From Liolophura sinensis (taxonomy: Eukaryota > Mollusca > Polyplacophora > Chitonida > Chitonidae), in contig NC_088300.1 in the NCBI RefSeq assembly GCF_032854445.1, positions 55,464,984 through 55,528,983 of the forward strand: 64,000 bases of DNA. Direction: 5' to 3'. A model generated the notes under the pieces. It was given only the letters and a program-made list of their open reading frames with translations, made no database searches and was not told the DNA's origin. Below, one piece after another: positions 48,980 to 60,285 of the stretch. Position 1 is the first letter of the stretch. Each line of letters begins with the position of its first letter. Both the position numbers and the translations under genes were made by a program.

Positions 48980-49650
48980 ATAGTGTCTGGCGTTTAACAT
49001 TAGGACGTAGCAGGTCGACTTCCCTGTTGAAAACCTCACATTTCCACTCATCCCAGCGTTAAACCCTGTCCAGCAGGCGCACCACAGGGTGCCATCGTCC
49101 ACACTATCTAAGGGTGCCGGGGCCGACACAACGCTCAGAGATTGTTTCTACAATTCGTCGTAAGATCGGTAAACTTTTCAAAACGAAAACAGATACAAGT
49201 ACAAGGTTATGTATGAGTTAGCTTACCTCAAATAGAGACAGACATTCCCACAAACTATCACAGGCAATCTTATGTTAGAAATTTTGTCAAGCCCACGATG
49301 GATCTGACTTGCCTCTATGTTGACAGAACACACCTACGCAGAATGCTGTGACGTAGTTGGCGTATTTTCAGACGTGTTGCACATCAGCTATCGGGAGGAG
49401 AAACATTGTGACACAGAATTGCTCTAAAGATGAAGGAAAACTGCGTTTTGGGGGGATGAGACAGGGTAATGGGCATCTAGAAAGGGTTCATGCATTATGT
49501 AGTTAGGAACAGTCGCGCTGTCAGTCGTAAATTTATCGTCACGTGCTCTATGTGTACACGTTTTGATTGTCAACAGACTGGGCATGTTGGATATTTCTTT
49601 CACTAAATCGGCCTTAGGCTTTTGCGTTAGATGGGCCCGTTTGGATTGTT
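48980..49650. promoter_or_regulatory. Candidate CpG-bearing bidirectional promoter between RASSF and RNF141
   Basis: CpG dinucleotides are markedly denser here than in the flanking kilobases (GGGTGCCGGGGCCGACACAA, CAATTCGTCGTAAGATCGG). Bound-site-like words include GTGACGTAG near 49350 (CRE-like) and GTCACGTGCTC near 49540 (E-box). It lies between the leftward RASSF gene and the rightward RNF141 gene, both of which need an upstream non-coding exon. No TATA box can be assigned. It is inference from composition and position. Confidence 0.45.
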
Positions 49651-49929
49651 AGTGACTCTTCATTAAATGCCATATTTGGTATAATTCAACTTCTTTTTAA
49701 TATTTTCCTATTGATTCATTTGCTAGCTAACTTTTGATATTTTAGGGGTTTGTAGGAATGCAATATTTCCTGTTGCACTGTAGTAAATGAATCACAGTTT
49801 GATCACCATTCATGCCATCTCTGAATATTTGAGATATCTTGGGAATTTTCCTGTTACCACTAGATACTGTTCACATATAACGGTTTGCTATATTGGACTG
49901 GGACCATTATAGATGCTGGCTTTTCCCCT

Positions 49930-50425
49930 GAGAATGACTGTGAGCCCACCAGACAAGTTTGTCAGTTTCTTCTCTGAATTGTTACTCATGTCATGATAAA
50001 TCCAGTTTTCAGACATTGCCCAACATACTTGCTCAGCCCAGTCGAGAATACAGACTGTCACTTGTCGCTCGAGTTGTTCGATAATCCAAAAGTCGCACTA
50101 CGTGGCTTGATGAGCCAGTGTTTCTTGCTGCAGACATTTCAAAGTCTTCTCAGAATGCCTCATTCTGACAACATTTCAGCAGTTTTCATCATGCATGACG
50201 TAGCTATATAGAATGGCAATAACAAAATTGAAAAATGGTCGCAATAAAAAAAGGGCTAATTATGGAACATGGTGAGGCTTTTGGATTATTAAATGACTTG
50301 AGCGGCATGTTACAGCCTGTACTCGACTGGGCTAAGCAGTTACACAGTTGGCAATATCTGAACACTATCGCGAGTAACCGTTCAGGGAGGAACCTGATGG
50401 GCTCTGGGTCATTCTCGTGAGAAGA
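49930..50425. mobile_element. Fold-back element, about 500 bp, with arms of about 200 bp
   Basis: The left arm, about 49930-50140 (GAGAATGACTGTGAGCCCAC, TTTCAGACATTGCCCAACA, TGCTCAGCCCAGTCGAG, AATCCAAAAG), is the imperfect reverse complement of about 50225-50425 (GAGAATGACCCAGAGCCCAT, TTCAGATATTGCCAACTG, GCTTAGCCCAGTCGAG and AATCCAAAAG when read on the minus strand). The short ORFs on the two strands are mirror images caused by this symmetry. Confidence 0.75.
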
Positions 50426-51207
50426 GTGAGCATCTTTAATGGCCACAGTTCAATACAGCAATCATTGTTGATGCACAGTATATAGCTGCCATAAAAGAAC
50501 ACAAACACTGTACGTTAATATTTATCATCAAGGATTCTGGGTATATCATATTTCTTGTATTTTGGGGGCAGCCTAGACACAGTACTGTCCTACAACTCTC
50601 CTTTTTTATTTGCTGATGTAATGGGATGTACAGAATGAGCTAACTAAACCATGGATCCGTATCCAAACATTACAGAAAGAAAGTAAAGGCATACTGATCG
50701 TTCAATAAAAATGCCTGTTTTCACTTAAGCTATGTTTTGAGCCAACTTACTAGGTGTAGCAGAGTCACCACAGCTTGGCATAGACTACAAATCAAATATT
50801 AAGTAAATTAATAATTTTTGAATTGGATTGTATCCGCCCACTTTCTGCAGCTTTTACTCTAGCTCTATTGTGGGCTCTGCAGGTCAAAATCTGTGGTTTA
50901 CTTCAGGCACTCCACCAATAAAACTAACTGCTGTCATATTCATGTGAAGTAGTATTAAACACCAAGTAAATTGGTTTAGTAGATAATTATCTTATATTTT
51001 GTGATACAAGTGATTTAAGTTTTGTGTAATTATGAATATTTTTTGTGTAAACTGGATGAAGGTAAGTTAATATGAAAACAGGTCCATACGCAAGTTACTG
51101 CCAGACCTATATTATATGCTTACTGGTGCATTGTATACAAGTGTGCCTGTATGTGTAGTACTCACTGTAAGCATTCTGCCATTTTAATTCCAATATATTT
51201 CTTACAG
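50426..51207. other. Upstream region or intron of RNF141
   Basis: No coding exon. A strong donor-like GAAG|GTAAGTTA at 51057-51066 could end a 5'UTR exon just before the acceptor at 51207, but this is unproven. Confidence 0.35.
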
Positions 51208-51369
51208 AAAATGTAACACTGTGGATAAAATGGGACAGTCTGAAAGTTCAGAAGATGGCTCTGTGGCCTATATACAAGGGAAGATACAACATCACCTAAC
51301 CATCCTTAAGAAAGCCACAGTTTTAACCTACAGTGATTTCCTTCTATCTGTCACAGAGCTGAACAAAGT
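51208..51369 (+). CDS. RNF141 exon with start codon (CDS from 51230)
   Basis: Acceptor TTTCTTACAG ends at 51207 and donor GT is at 51370-51371 (GTGAGT). The 22-nt 5'UTR part contains ATG directly followed by TAA (51211-51216), a minimal start-stop upstream ORF. It encodes [10 protein letters not shown] and [15 protein letters not shown] and ends with two bases of a Val codon. Confidence 0.92.
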
Positions 51370-54300
51370 GTGAGTAAAGGAAAAACATGATAGAAAGAAA
51401 ATGTCTTGGTATTTTTGAAGACAGAACTAAGAGAGACTTTGGTGAGAATACTCTCTGCTAGTTTCTATCAAAGATGGTAATTGGCAAGCTGGTAAAATCA
51501 GATGAAGGACCCCCTTCCTCAGCCTCCTTTTTTTGTAGCACAAGATTTTGTATTCTATTACCCTTCGGTTCCTTTTTATTACATACAATGCACTGCTTGG
51601 CGTTATGCCAAGTGCACATTATCTGAGTTGTTAGATACCCCCCATCACGAGACAGAATCGTTTGACTTCTGGACGGGTCTATTGTAGTTCTAAAATATAA
51701 ACTCTTCCACATCGATTTGATGTAAAACTACCGTTAGACTACCCTGACGCGAACATTATTTCTTAAATATATCACAGCTATATGTCTGTTAAATATACAA
51801 ATGCCTAATGAAGAGTACTCTTAGTCTTCAGAGGCAAAGAAAACACTAGCGTGTGAAGTATATGCCAAGCTAAAGACCATTAACCACTGTTTTATAACAA
51901 AAACAAAACTATTTTTATCCTGGTAAAATGCATTGGAATCTACGGTGGCCACATTGGGACCAGTGATGTCACATCAGATTTTTACTAAACAGAGACTGCA
52001 AGATTTCATCATTCAAAATGCATATGCATATGGATCTATGAATGTTGTCCCTGAATGGACATAGAAAGAACTGTTATGGATGTACCATCACTCATACCCT
52101 CTGGGCTACAACAGAACACCATGATATATGTTCTTTTAAAACTTATAAATAAATCATCAAAAAATAAATTATGCAATTTTCCTGGACAGTGTTCAGTTGT
52201 CTTTCATCTGATATATATTTCATTTTACTGTTTTCTTTGCCTTTAAATAGCTATAAATTTTATTTCATAGCAAACTTATCCTGTAATCTAGTTTTGGCCA
52301 TAATTTCAATCATTATTATCAGTTATTGTTGAAAACATTATGGTACCGTATATTTTCTTGACTATGAAGTAACATTTATTTAGTGTTTAAGTATCATAGA
52401 ATTAATCTCTTCATTTGCGCGTAAATAAATTAAGGTTTCTCTCTTTAGCATGAAAATGAATAAGTATCCATTTAATCCTGTAGGACCACCTTCATGAAGT
52501 TTTGTATCAAATATACACTGTAGCTTCAAAGTGTATATTCTGGGGATGTTATTTACAGAAGACTCCAGATGAAAGTGATATCAAATGGCCTTGAGGACAT
52601 GATGTAATTTTTTTTTTCCAGTACCCAAAGTTTTACCGATTGCCATGGCAAGCAGCTGCTGTTTGCTGTCAAGGCTGGCACAGATGAGACTATCCTCTGG
52701 AAGGCGACAGTCAGGATTAAATGCCTCAAGGTATGTTACCAAGCAGGGATCAGGGTATGACATATTACCTGGTATTATATTAAATCATTTATGAAAAGGC
52801 ATCATCGTGATAGCCTTGATACATTGATCATGCATTTGTTTAATCAGCATAATGTTATTTATTTAGCATAAGCTAACAACATGAAAGCCAGTCCTAATAT
52901 TCAGGTGATTGCTGAGATACTACAGAACATTTCTGCTAGAAGATGTTGATATTCATACCCTTTCGTATGTTAATTATTAAAGATTATGTGTAAGTGTTCA
53001 TTTGTAAATCAAGGTGTATAATGGACATATGCAGTGTGATACTTTCATCTGTGATAACGGTGTGTTGCATTCCAAGCAAGCAAACAAATGAATATCCAAT
53101 CATAAATCACAGAAGGTGCTAAAGTGCATGCCTACTCATAACAAACAAATATGAGCTTGTAAAATACATGTATGTGCTGGTTCAGATGACTCTTTGCTAC
53201 TGTTATGGTGTTGGCCAATTAGGTTCCCATCCAGTTCATGCTGGTTATTGTTGTGTATTTCTTGTCAGGAGGTTGCTCAGGTACCTGGCAAAAGTTGGTG
53301 GTTTATCCCCCCCCCCTCCACCAGACACTCTGACACCTCCACCTATAACACCTGAGCACCATCATATAAATGAAAAATGTTTCAGTAGGACATTTAATAA
53401 ATATAACCAAATAAATAAATAAATTAATTCACCCATACATTTATTATTATTTTGCCAGGTGAATACCCGTACAAATTGTGTGGAGTCATCACGGCTGCTG
53501 AACCTGCGCCAGTACATCATATTGTGTCAGGAGATCACTGAGCAGGTGAACATGGGACTGCTAGACCAAACTCAACAAGGGGCCACCTCCATATCTATGA
53601 TTCTCAAAGGGTAAGTCTTCATTCCTGCAGTTCAGAAGGATATCAAAGTATATGTGTATCGACTGTATCTCCAAAACCATCACTTCATGAAACAACTCTT
53701 TTGTAGCCCTAATTATTGGGGTAAAAGACTAATATAAAATAACTATCATCAGTGAAATGAAAAGGGTTTACATCAGTCATTTGAAATTTAAATATAGCAA
53801 GAAGGGAATGACTTATAGTTCAGGACATAGCAGATGCCAGAATCTTGAGTGTCTCTGATTTCTACTGAGCTGTGCTCTGGCATATACACCTGAAGAAGTT
53901 GTACCAGTCTTCAGTGTGGCATTGTGTTGTTTGTGAAATGGTCTCTTTTTTTATATGCTCATGCTATTAGGCGAAGCGTATTATGTTATTGAGATTTTGT
54001 TACATAGATACACAGATAAAGACGTGTCACAACTCAAATTTGTCCATTTTTGCAGTTGTCATGGTAACCAGATAGCTATTTTCCTTATATTTACTATATA
54101 AACAGATATGATTTTGTATCCTGGCTATAACTCTGTTTTCTGGGTAAGGTTTTAATTTTTGGTGGATACACAGATACACAGATGATGATGTGTCATAGCT
54201 CACGTTTGTCCACTTTTGCAGTTGGTGTGGTAACCAAATAACCATTTTCCTTATATATACTATATAAATAGATATCATTTCGTGTCTGGGATACAACTCC

Positions 54301-56015
54301 AAATATTTTGCTGGCAAAGTATTAATTTTTGGTGGATACATAGATACAGAGATGACGATGTGTCATGTGTTTTGTTTAAACTGTTGTCATTGCATTCAAA
54401 GTTTATTAACTGCTAAACAACTAATAATTCATGCAGGAGCTATTCCCCTTAATGTAAATGGAGTTATCTTCCTTTAGTGTGCATATCTCTAGTAAGTCCA
54501 GTTGGCGTTTTACAGGTCTTTCAAGTTCACGCAGATATCGGCAAGACAGACGAGGGCTTTTGCCAACTTAACATAGATAGAATATGTTATTTTATGGTAG
54601 TTGATGGATTGAATACATATTTGTCTGCTGACTCGACGGCGCCATCGGCTCCTACCGTAAAATCATGTCTTTTAGCTGCAGTAGTTTGCGAGAGCCCCCC
54701 ACCCCCACCTGTCTCACTGATATCTGCGTGAACTCGCGAGATCCCTGAAAAGCCGATTGGGCTTATTTGTATTAATGAAGAACTAATTAATAAAATGATT
54801 CACAATTTCATCTTTTTATTTCTTTCTGTTTTGAGCGTTACTTTTTTTGGTGTAATGGGTTATTTTTGATTGTACCTTTCAGTGTTGATGAACTGCCTGG
54901 CCTCCCGGATGACTCTGATGAATGTTGTATATGTATGGACAATAAATCAGAAGTTATTCTGGCCTGTGAACATAGATTCTGTGAGAGATGCATCGATGCC
55001 TGGTATGTACAACTAGTACTTTATTTTATACTCCCATTTATACGTTTCTTTAAAACATATATGTTCGACACAGTGATAGCTGAATTCTAAAACTGGTCAC
55101 TCATGGATAGCCAATCATGGGAAGCGATTTGCACATCAAAGGTCACTCCAACAAATTAGTACTCGAACACCCCACGATAAAGTTTTTTACTACCATAGCT
55201 CAACATTTGCTCAGCCATTCACAGTATTGTAATTATTCACGGATTGCCACATGCAGTTCACAATTTGCATATCATAGACCACTGACTCAATTTTGTGCAT
55301 GTTGACTGCTATAGCAGGCGAGCTGGTGGGATTCTCTGAATGCCGTGTTTCCTTTATATGATGGCAGTCAGTTTTATTGGTGGAGGAAACCAGAGTGTCC
55401 AGAGTAAACCATCAACTTTAGACAAGTTATTGACAAGCTTTCTCACATGTGATGTACAGATAATGATATGGACATCATATTAGTGGAGTTGTCTTTAGTT
55501 GTCTTTAGCAAACACTAGACTGCACAAATGACCACATAAGCATTGTCCAATGCTTGTTGTCACCAGAGCCCCACAAGCAGTGAGAGCGGGGTAATCTAAA
55601 AATTCCCTTCCAAGACCGGGTTTGAACCTACACTTAATGTATTTTAACAGTTGAAAGGCAAGTGCCTCTAACCACTAGACCACGACAGACCCTGAAAGAC
55701 TGTTACCACAATGTACAACAGGTTATACTATTTTGGTGTGTTGTTACATGTAATTAGACTATCATTGATACTCCTGGATGATTATTTTTTAATTAAGTGT
55801 ACTACTGTGTCCTTTATTATTTTACTCTATTCCTTTCTCATAATTCTCTTTTTCACAGGAATGTTACTCACAACACATGTCCAATATGTAGAGCCAAAGT
55901 GGAGAGTTCTGATGATACATGGGTCCTAACTGACAAACCAGACTCTGATGAATATGCTTCTGAGGTCAAAGGGTATTTGATGGGATTGGCTGACCGGACT
56001 GGTGCTCCGCAATGA
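51230..56015 (+). CDS. RING finger protein 141 (gene span, 5 coding exons)
   Basis: C3HC4 RING-finger protein and presumed E3 ubiquitin ligase. The human orthologue (ZNF230) was described from testis. Coding exons are 51230-51369, 52622-52730, 53459-53610, 54883-55002 and 55859-56015, giving 678 nt and 225 residues, against about 230 in human. All introns are GT-AG with matching phases. The N-terminus MGQSES fits an N-myristoylation signal (Gly2, Ser6), as in human MGQQIS. Residues about 30-130 match the family's N-terminal region ([45 protein letters not shown]). The RING is at 148-184: C148, C151, C162, H164, C167, C170, C181, C184, with core ECCICMD and CPICR. It ends ADRTGAPQ, near human ADEAGQPH. 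The start codon has A at -3 and G at +4. No break was seen. Confidence 0.95.
51370..52621 (+). other. RNF141 intron 1 (of the coding region)
   Basis: GT-AG intron carrying a fold-back MITE at 51870-52212. It has no other recognised content. Confidence 0.85.
51870..52212. mobile_element. Fold-back MITE (same family as 62994-63288)
   Basis: The left end TAAAGACCATTAACCACTGT and right end GGACAGTGTTCAGTTGTCTT are imperfect reverse complements. Inner words TGGTAAAATGCATTGGAATC and TACGGTGGCCACATTGGGAC match the copy at 63060-63125. Non-coding. Confidence 0.7.
52622..52730 (+). CDS. RNF141 coding exon 2
   Basis: Follows a long T-run acceptor (TTTTTTTTCCAG) and ends at AAG|GTATGT. It encodes [16 protein letters not shown] and [15 protein letters not shown], aligned to the human KHLLFEV...FWKVVVR segment. 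It ends in phase 0. Confidence 0.93.
53222..53422 (+). mobile_element. Probable decayed SINE in RNF141 intron 2
   Basis: GTTCATGCTGGTTATTG resembles the family A body start. GGTGGTTTATCCCCCCCC, then CACCATCATATAAATGAAA and AATAAATAAATAAAT, resembles body and tail. Strongly diverged and only a likely assignment. Confidence 0.4.
53459..53610 (+). CDS. RNF141 coding exon 3
   Basis: Acceptor TTTTGCCAG, donor AAAGG|GTAAGT. It encodes [20 protein letters not shown] and a Gln/Thr-rich linker before the RING. It ends with two bases of a Gly codon. Confidence 0.93.
53611..54882 (+). other. RNF141 intron 3
   Basis: GT-AG intron. It contains the tandem repeat at 54000-54365. The 54480-54740 stretch is less AT-rich but shows no exon with matching phases. 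Confidence 0.85.
54000..54365. repeat. Tandem repeat, unit about 166-170 bp, about 2.2 copies
   Basis: GATACACAGAT recurs at 54007 and 54173, with a variant at 54343. TTTGTCCA(T/C)TTTTGCAGTTG, GGTAACCA(G/A)ATA, TTTTCCTTATAT and TTAATTTTTGGTGGATACA recur in step. Confidence 0.9.
54883..55002 (+). CDS. RNF141 coding exon 4 (first RING half)
   Basis: Acceptor TGTACCTTTCAG, donor GCCTG|GTATGT. It encodes the acidic lead [12 protein letters not shown], then CCICMD and [12 protein letters not shown], supplying six of the eight zinc ligands. Confidence 0.95.
55003..55858 (+). other. RNF141 intron 4
   Basis: GT-AG intron splitting the RING domain. Most of it is a SINE of the second family. Confidence 0.85.
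55330..55692 (-). mobile_element. tRNA-derived SINE, second family, in RNF141 intron 4
   Basis: On the minus strand the head GGGTCTGTCGTGGTCTAGTG continues GTTAGAGGCACTTGCC (A-box) and has GTAGGTTCAAACCCGGTC (B-box). The body to the left carries GGTTTACTCTGGACACTC and GTTTCCTCCACCAATAAAAC words in the reverse sense. This head differs from family A. Confidence 0.75.
55859..56015 (+). CDS. RNF141 last coding exon (second RING half and C-terminus)
   Basis: Acceptor TTTTTCACAG. It completes the Trp codon, then [19 protein letters not shown] supplies the last two zinc ligands. [16 protein letters not shown] and [10 protein letters not shown] follow, then TGA at 56013-56015. Confidence 0.95.
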
Positions 56016-58129
56016 TTGGTGGATTTTTCAGAACAGAAAAACTTACAATACGCATGGGTTGACATTGTTTTGAGGAGCCATACTAGTACTCGGAGAAGTG
56101 TGCAGTAGGTGTAAAGTGACTGAGGGTGAATTCTGTGATACATCTCTTGCTGTTAAGCTTGTAGAAATTCAGAATATTTACATCTGGGTCAGTGTTTGTC
56201 TTTCTGCTCTACTAAGAACAGATCTCACAACTGTATATGCAGAAAACAAAGACTTATGTTTTGATGTAAATACTTCTGTTTTAAATGTTATATTATAGTG
56301 GCATAGTGTATTATATTATGTCACAGGTAGTTTCATTTATTACTGTGTCAAATGGGTTCCTTGATGTTAGTTATGAAGTTGTGCTTTGAATACAGTTTTT
56401 GATGGTCATACTGTGTAAGACAGTAAATTACAGGCTAACTACTCTGAGACAGGTGAAGCAACATAAAACATTTATCGTTTTAGTTTGATGATTTCTTAAG
56501 TGATAGTGCTTTGCTACTATACTTTTTATCTGGCTTGAATTTTAGGGATTTTCAGGAATACATCTCTGTGTACAATTTGACCATTTATGATATACTAGTA
56601 CATGGAGCTATATAGACCATATCTTAGTTAACAGTATGTAAATTTTTATTCATTTAAATAGACATAGAAGTGTACATATGTTTTTTATTTTTGCTGTGTA
56701 ACAGCACATGTATATATACAGTATATTAAATCTTCCTGTATGTACTTTTAAGTAGGCAGACAATTTGTTACATCAGTGAAATGTTGTAGAATTACATGCT
56801 TTGCGCTTCTTACTTGATTGCTTGTACATGTGTATAACATTTTTTGTGCTTATCCCACCTCATTAACTTTTCTGATAACAATTTTGTTTAGGCACCACAT
56901 ACATGAACAAGGGTTGTACTATGAAGTTTCCACACCACTGATCACTTTCAATATGCAAGCTTAGTATTATTTCCATGCTTACATATTTGTATCATTTTAG
57001 CAAAACTTTTGAATAGACAAATCCACACTAAGGAAAGGATTTGAATTCATGACATTATGTAAAACATTGATCAAGGACTTTGGTCAGACGCCAGGATGCC
57101 TGAGAAAACAGGAGGGCCATGTTTTGGCTTTGCCACAGTTTGTTAAAAATTACTGCAGAAATGGCTTACTTGTAGTTGTTGAATTCTACTAATGTTATTG
57201 TCAGGAAGTAAATATATACATTTTTTTAAATTATTATTTCAGGAAGTACATGGTTTATCCAAGCGTATTTTAGGAGCATTGTATTTTGCAGACTACTAAA
57301 TTGTTATGAAGCCTTCAGGTTGGTTATCGAGGCCAATGTAATTTTACATGCATAATCCAATTATGTTACTGCATAAAGTTTGAAGTTTGTTTAAAAAGTT
57401 AAGGAATTAAATTCTGATTCATGGTTTCAGACTCTGACAGAATGTAAGATGCCTTGTCACTATGTGACATAGTTTACAGCTATTGTTGTTTGTAAATGTT
57501 GATATTTATGCTGTTAATATGCATAAAGTCTCACGGAGTGTGGATAACATTTGTCAGGCTAAGGGGCATTGGGAGGTCACAAAAATGTGGCCTAAACTTA
57601 TTGCAGACTGCTTGATCTTTGGCAAAACCTGGATTACCAATGATGGCTGCCAATATTTAATATGGCAGTATATACACTGTCAGTGCTCATTGTGCTGTCT
57701 CCACACATATTAAGAAACAATATGCCAGTGTAGTTTGGAAAAGCCAATATTCTCTGAAGCAGGGGGAGATGACAATTTCTGCGGTTAAGGTGTCAAAGAG
57801 CTACCTAGATATGTATTGTAGAACACAATGGATATTTATTTGAACATCACAATATACCAAAGTCCTACAATCTTCAGTGATATGTACATATTGTGCTTAA
57901 AAAAGTGGGTTTGAGCATTCTTAATTATGATCATGCCTTGGTGTTCTAGCATTTACTCAGACAGACAATGTAGAAGGTGAGCCATTAGCTAAAAATACTA
58001 CATTTACTTGTATTAATGTTTAACCATAGGAGTCCTGTCCTCTTAGCTCAAGTTGTGTAGTTTATATTAGCGAGAACAAATATTACATACCCGCACAAAT
58101 ATGTATGTCTACACGAGTAGTTCTTATAC

Positions 58130-58560
58130 CTGAGGCCCTTGTTGCCTCACACTGTACTGGTGAGGTTGCATGCTTGGATTTAGCTTCCTCTGGATAGGAT
58201 GGGGATTAGGGAACTGTAAGGCAGGATTTGATTGGTGTTTTATGCCGTATTGAAGAATATATCACTTATAAAAGGGCAGCCGGCATTATGGTGCGATGAA
58301 AACCCATCCCAGCATGAGCTGGACTTGAACTCACAGCGACTGCATTGGTGAGAGATGCCTGGGTCATTCTGCCTCTCTGGCACGCTAACCACCTTGGCCA
58401 TGAAGGCCCCATGTAAGGCCGGAGGAGTGTCGGGTACCTGGTAAATGGTGGGGTGGTTTACTCTAGGCTCTTGCCTGGCATCCTTCACTCATGAACTCAC
58501 ATAACCTCCCTTGTATATGTGAAATATTTCAGTGTCAGTATGGCATTAAACTCTTACCAC
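58130..58560 (+). mobile_element. Older SINE-like element interrupted by a family A SINE
   Basis: Left part: TTGCATGCTTGGATTTAGCTTCCTC. Right part: GTCGGGTACCTGGTAAATGG, GTTTACTCTAGGCTCTTGCC, TGAACTCACATAACCTCC, TATATGTGAAATATTTCAGT, ATGGCATTAAACTC. The order and words resemble a SINE body and tail in plus orientation, split at 58222. Confidence 0.5.
58223..58411 (-). mobile_element. SINE (family A), internally deleted, 8-bp target duplication, nested
   Basis: Tail GATTGGTGTTTTATGCCGTA and head (TGGACTTGAACTCACAGCG, CTAACCACCTTGGCCATG, GGCCCC) are present, while the central body is missing. TGTAAGGC flanks it at 58215-58222 and 58412-58419. Confidence 0.85.
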
Positions 58561-59236
58561 ATAAATACAATGATAAAAGAAAAGTGAAATCAGAATTTCC
58601 CCCTTTTTATAACTTGATGTCTATGCTGTATTGGTATCATGTTAGTAACTGTCAACTCAGCAAGAATTTGGGTCGCATAAATGGTAGTTGCATGAAATGT
58701 GTTTTCTGTTTGAAATGGTAAGCAGTGTAGAGAACTGCCTTGATACAGTGAACAAGAATATACATGTATGTTGTTTAAATTGTCTCTCTGGACCAGAACA
58801 TGTGCTACATCTTCAGATTATTCAGTATTTATTGTGATTAAAACAGAAGTAATAACATTAACAGTGATATTTTTCATCTTTAATTTTCTTTCTGAATTTA
58901 TTTAGCCTTCTTTTCATTTTAGCCATCAATATCTTCATGAAAGGTCAGCTTGAAAGTTGAGAGTCCAAGCTGTAGTTCTTGAGTCAGATTTAACCGTCAA
59001 CCTTATTCTTTTTGTTTTTTCAAGGTAATTTTCACAAAATGAACAATGTCAGATATGTCCATGTAATTACATGTAAACATGTGCAATTAGGTGCAAAACA
59101 CAATAAACCACGACAGCTGCGCTACAGAAAATCTGTTTCCTAGAGAAAAGAGTATTACTGTATTTAGAAATTAAATCAAACTCCAGAAAATACCAATCTT
59201 TCTTATATTTTATCAGTCTGTCAACAATTTTGATTT

Positions 59237-60141
59237 TTTATTTATATGTACAAAAACATCCATTATAAAGGTTCCATAATAAAGTATTTTATCTGCATAT
59301 ATAACTCTTTGAATGCTTATCACCAATAAACAATTCAACAATTCTATGAAAAAGCTGGAAAACATTGTTTTTTCTGTTTTTGCTAATTCATTTGAATAAC
59401 TCAATAACAGGCATACACTTGAAAAACTACGTAAAACCTTTGTTTCATACATACACATGTGTACAAATTCAACATCTATGTGTCACTACTTCACAAAATA
59501 GCTCTGAATATGCATAAAATAAAACCTCTTTCTAAGAAAAAGGATAAGTTCAAATGCAGTTTAAGCACCCCACTAACTACTAATGTTATTACATCAGTCA
59601 GGTCAGCTTACATCAGGGCATAACAAAGGGTACCATTTTTATCAGCCCCATGCCTTCAGAAGTTGTTAAACTAATCGTGACAACCATTAAAAAAAAAATT
59701 CAAAGAAAGGTACATGTACATGTAATTATTAAAACAATAGATATATCATCATGCAATCATGATTTAAGTGCCTTAACAGAATGCAACAATATGTGAAAAC
59801 AAAATACACTACTATTATATCACAGAATGCTCTAACACCCATTTTGGTATGTTTGCATATAAAGCATATGCCATGCAACGCAGGCATTCATGATGCTTTA
59901 ACACACAAATATCACAGACACCTTATTCTAGTCTTATAAATGCAATATTCTCTGCATCATGAAAAACTTCAGATGTTACATCTACCAATGTTAAACAGAA
60001 AGTTAAGCGAAATATGGTAAAGAAAACCCTGGTATCAGTCATTCAATAGTCACAAATATGTTATTTTAACTCCCCCCTTCTGAATGATGGACTAAAGAGG
60101 GGTAACAACGTATTCCTTATTGCCTCTCCAATCCCAGGAAG
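59237..60141 (-). other. Presumed 3'UTR of the minus-strand proline-rich gene
   Basis: AT-rich sequence with no repeat family, directly 3' of the stop at 60144-60142. AATAAA on the minus strand at 59242-59237 is a candidate polyadenylation signal, about 130 bp from the facing plus-strand signal. Confidence 0.4.
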
Positions 60142-60285
60142 TCACCAGGCTGAGTAGAGTGGGGGGCGTGGCATGGGTGGATTATAATCGTGATGCTGCG
60201 ACTGGACTTGCTGGAGGCCAACACTGAAGCGATCACGAGGAGTCATGAAAGCACTCGGGGGCATGGAAGTTACACCTGGATTGTT
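60142..60285 (-). CDS. Proline-rich gene, last exon
   Basis: 144 nt after acceptor CTTTCTTTCCTAG. It is open only in the frame set by the previous exon, and the other two frames have early stops. It encodes NNPGVTSMPPSAFMTPRD through PPLYSAW, then TGA. Confidence 0.78.
   Translation of the reverse strand, partial: NNPGVTSMPPSAFMTPRDRFSVGLQQVQSQHHDYNPPMPRPPLYSAW

Larger units (their letters stand above)
56016..59107 (+). other. Presumed RNF141 3'UTR and downstream DNA
   Basis: No further exon. AATAAA at 59102-59107 is the last good plus-strand polyadenylation signal before the facing gene, but an earlier site cannot be excluded. Contains the nested SINEs at 58130-58560. Confidence 0.4.

Noticed and set aside
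49993-50446. Two similar-looking ORFs on opposite strands suggesting a duplicated domain
   Set aside because: The similarity comes from the inverted repeat that underlies them.
54477-54731. 84-codon plus-strand ORF in RNF141 intron 3
   Set aside because: The exons on both sides join directly in phase and match the known protein without it, and its ends lack a convincing acceptor-donor pair.
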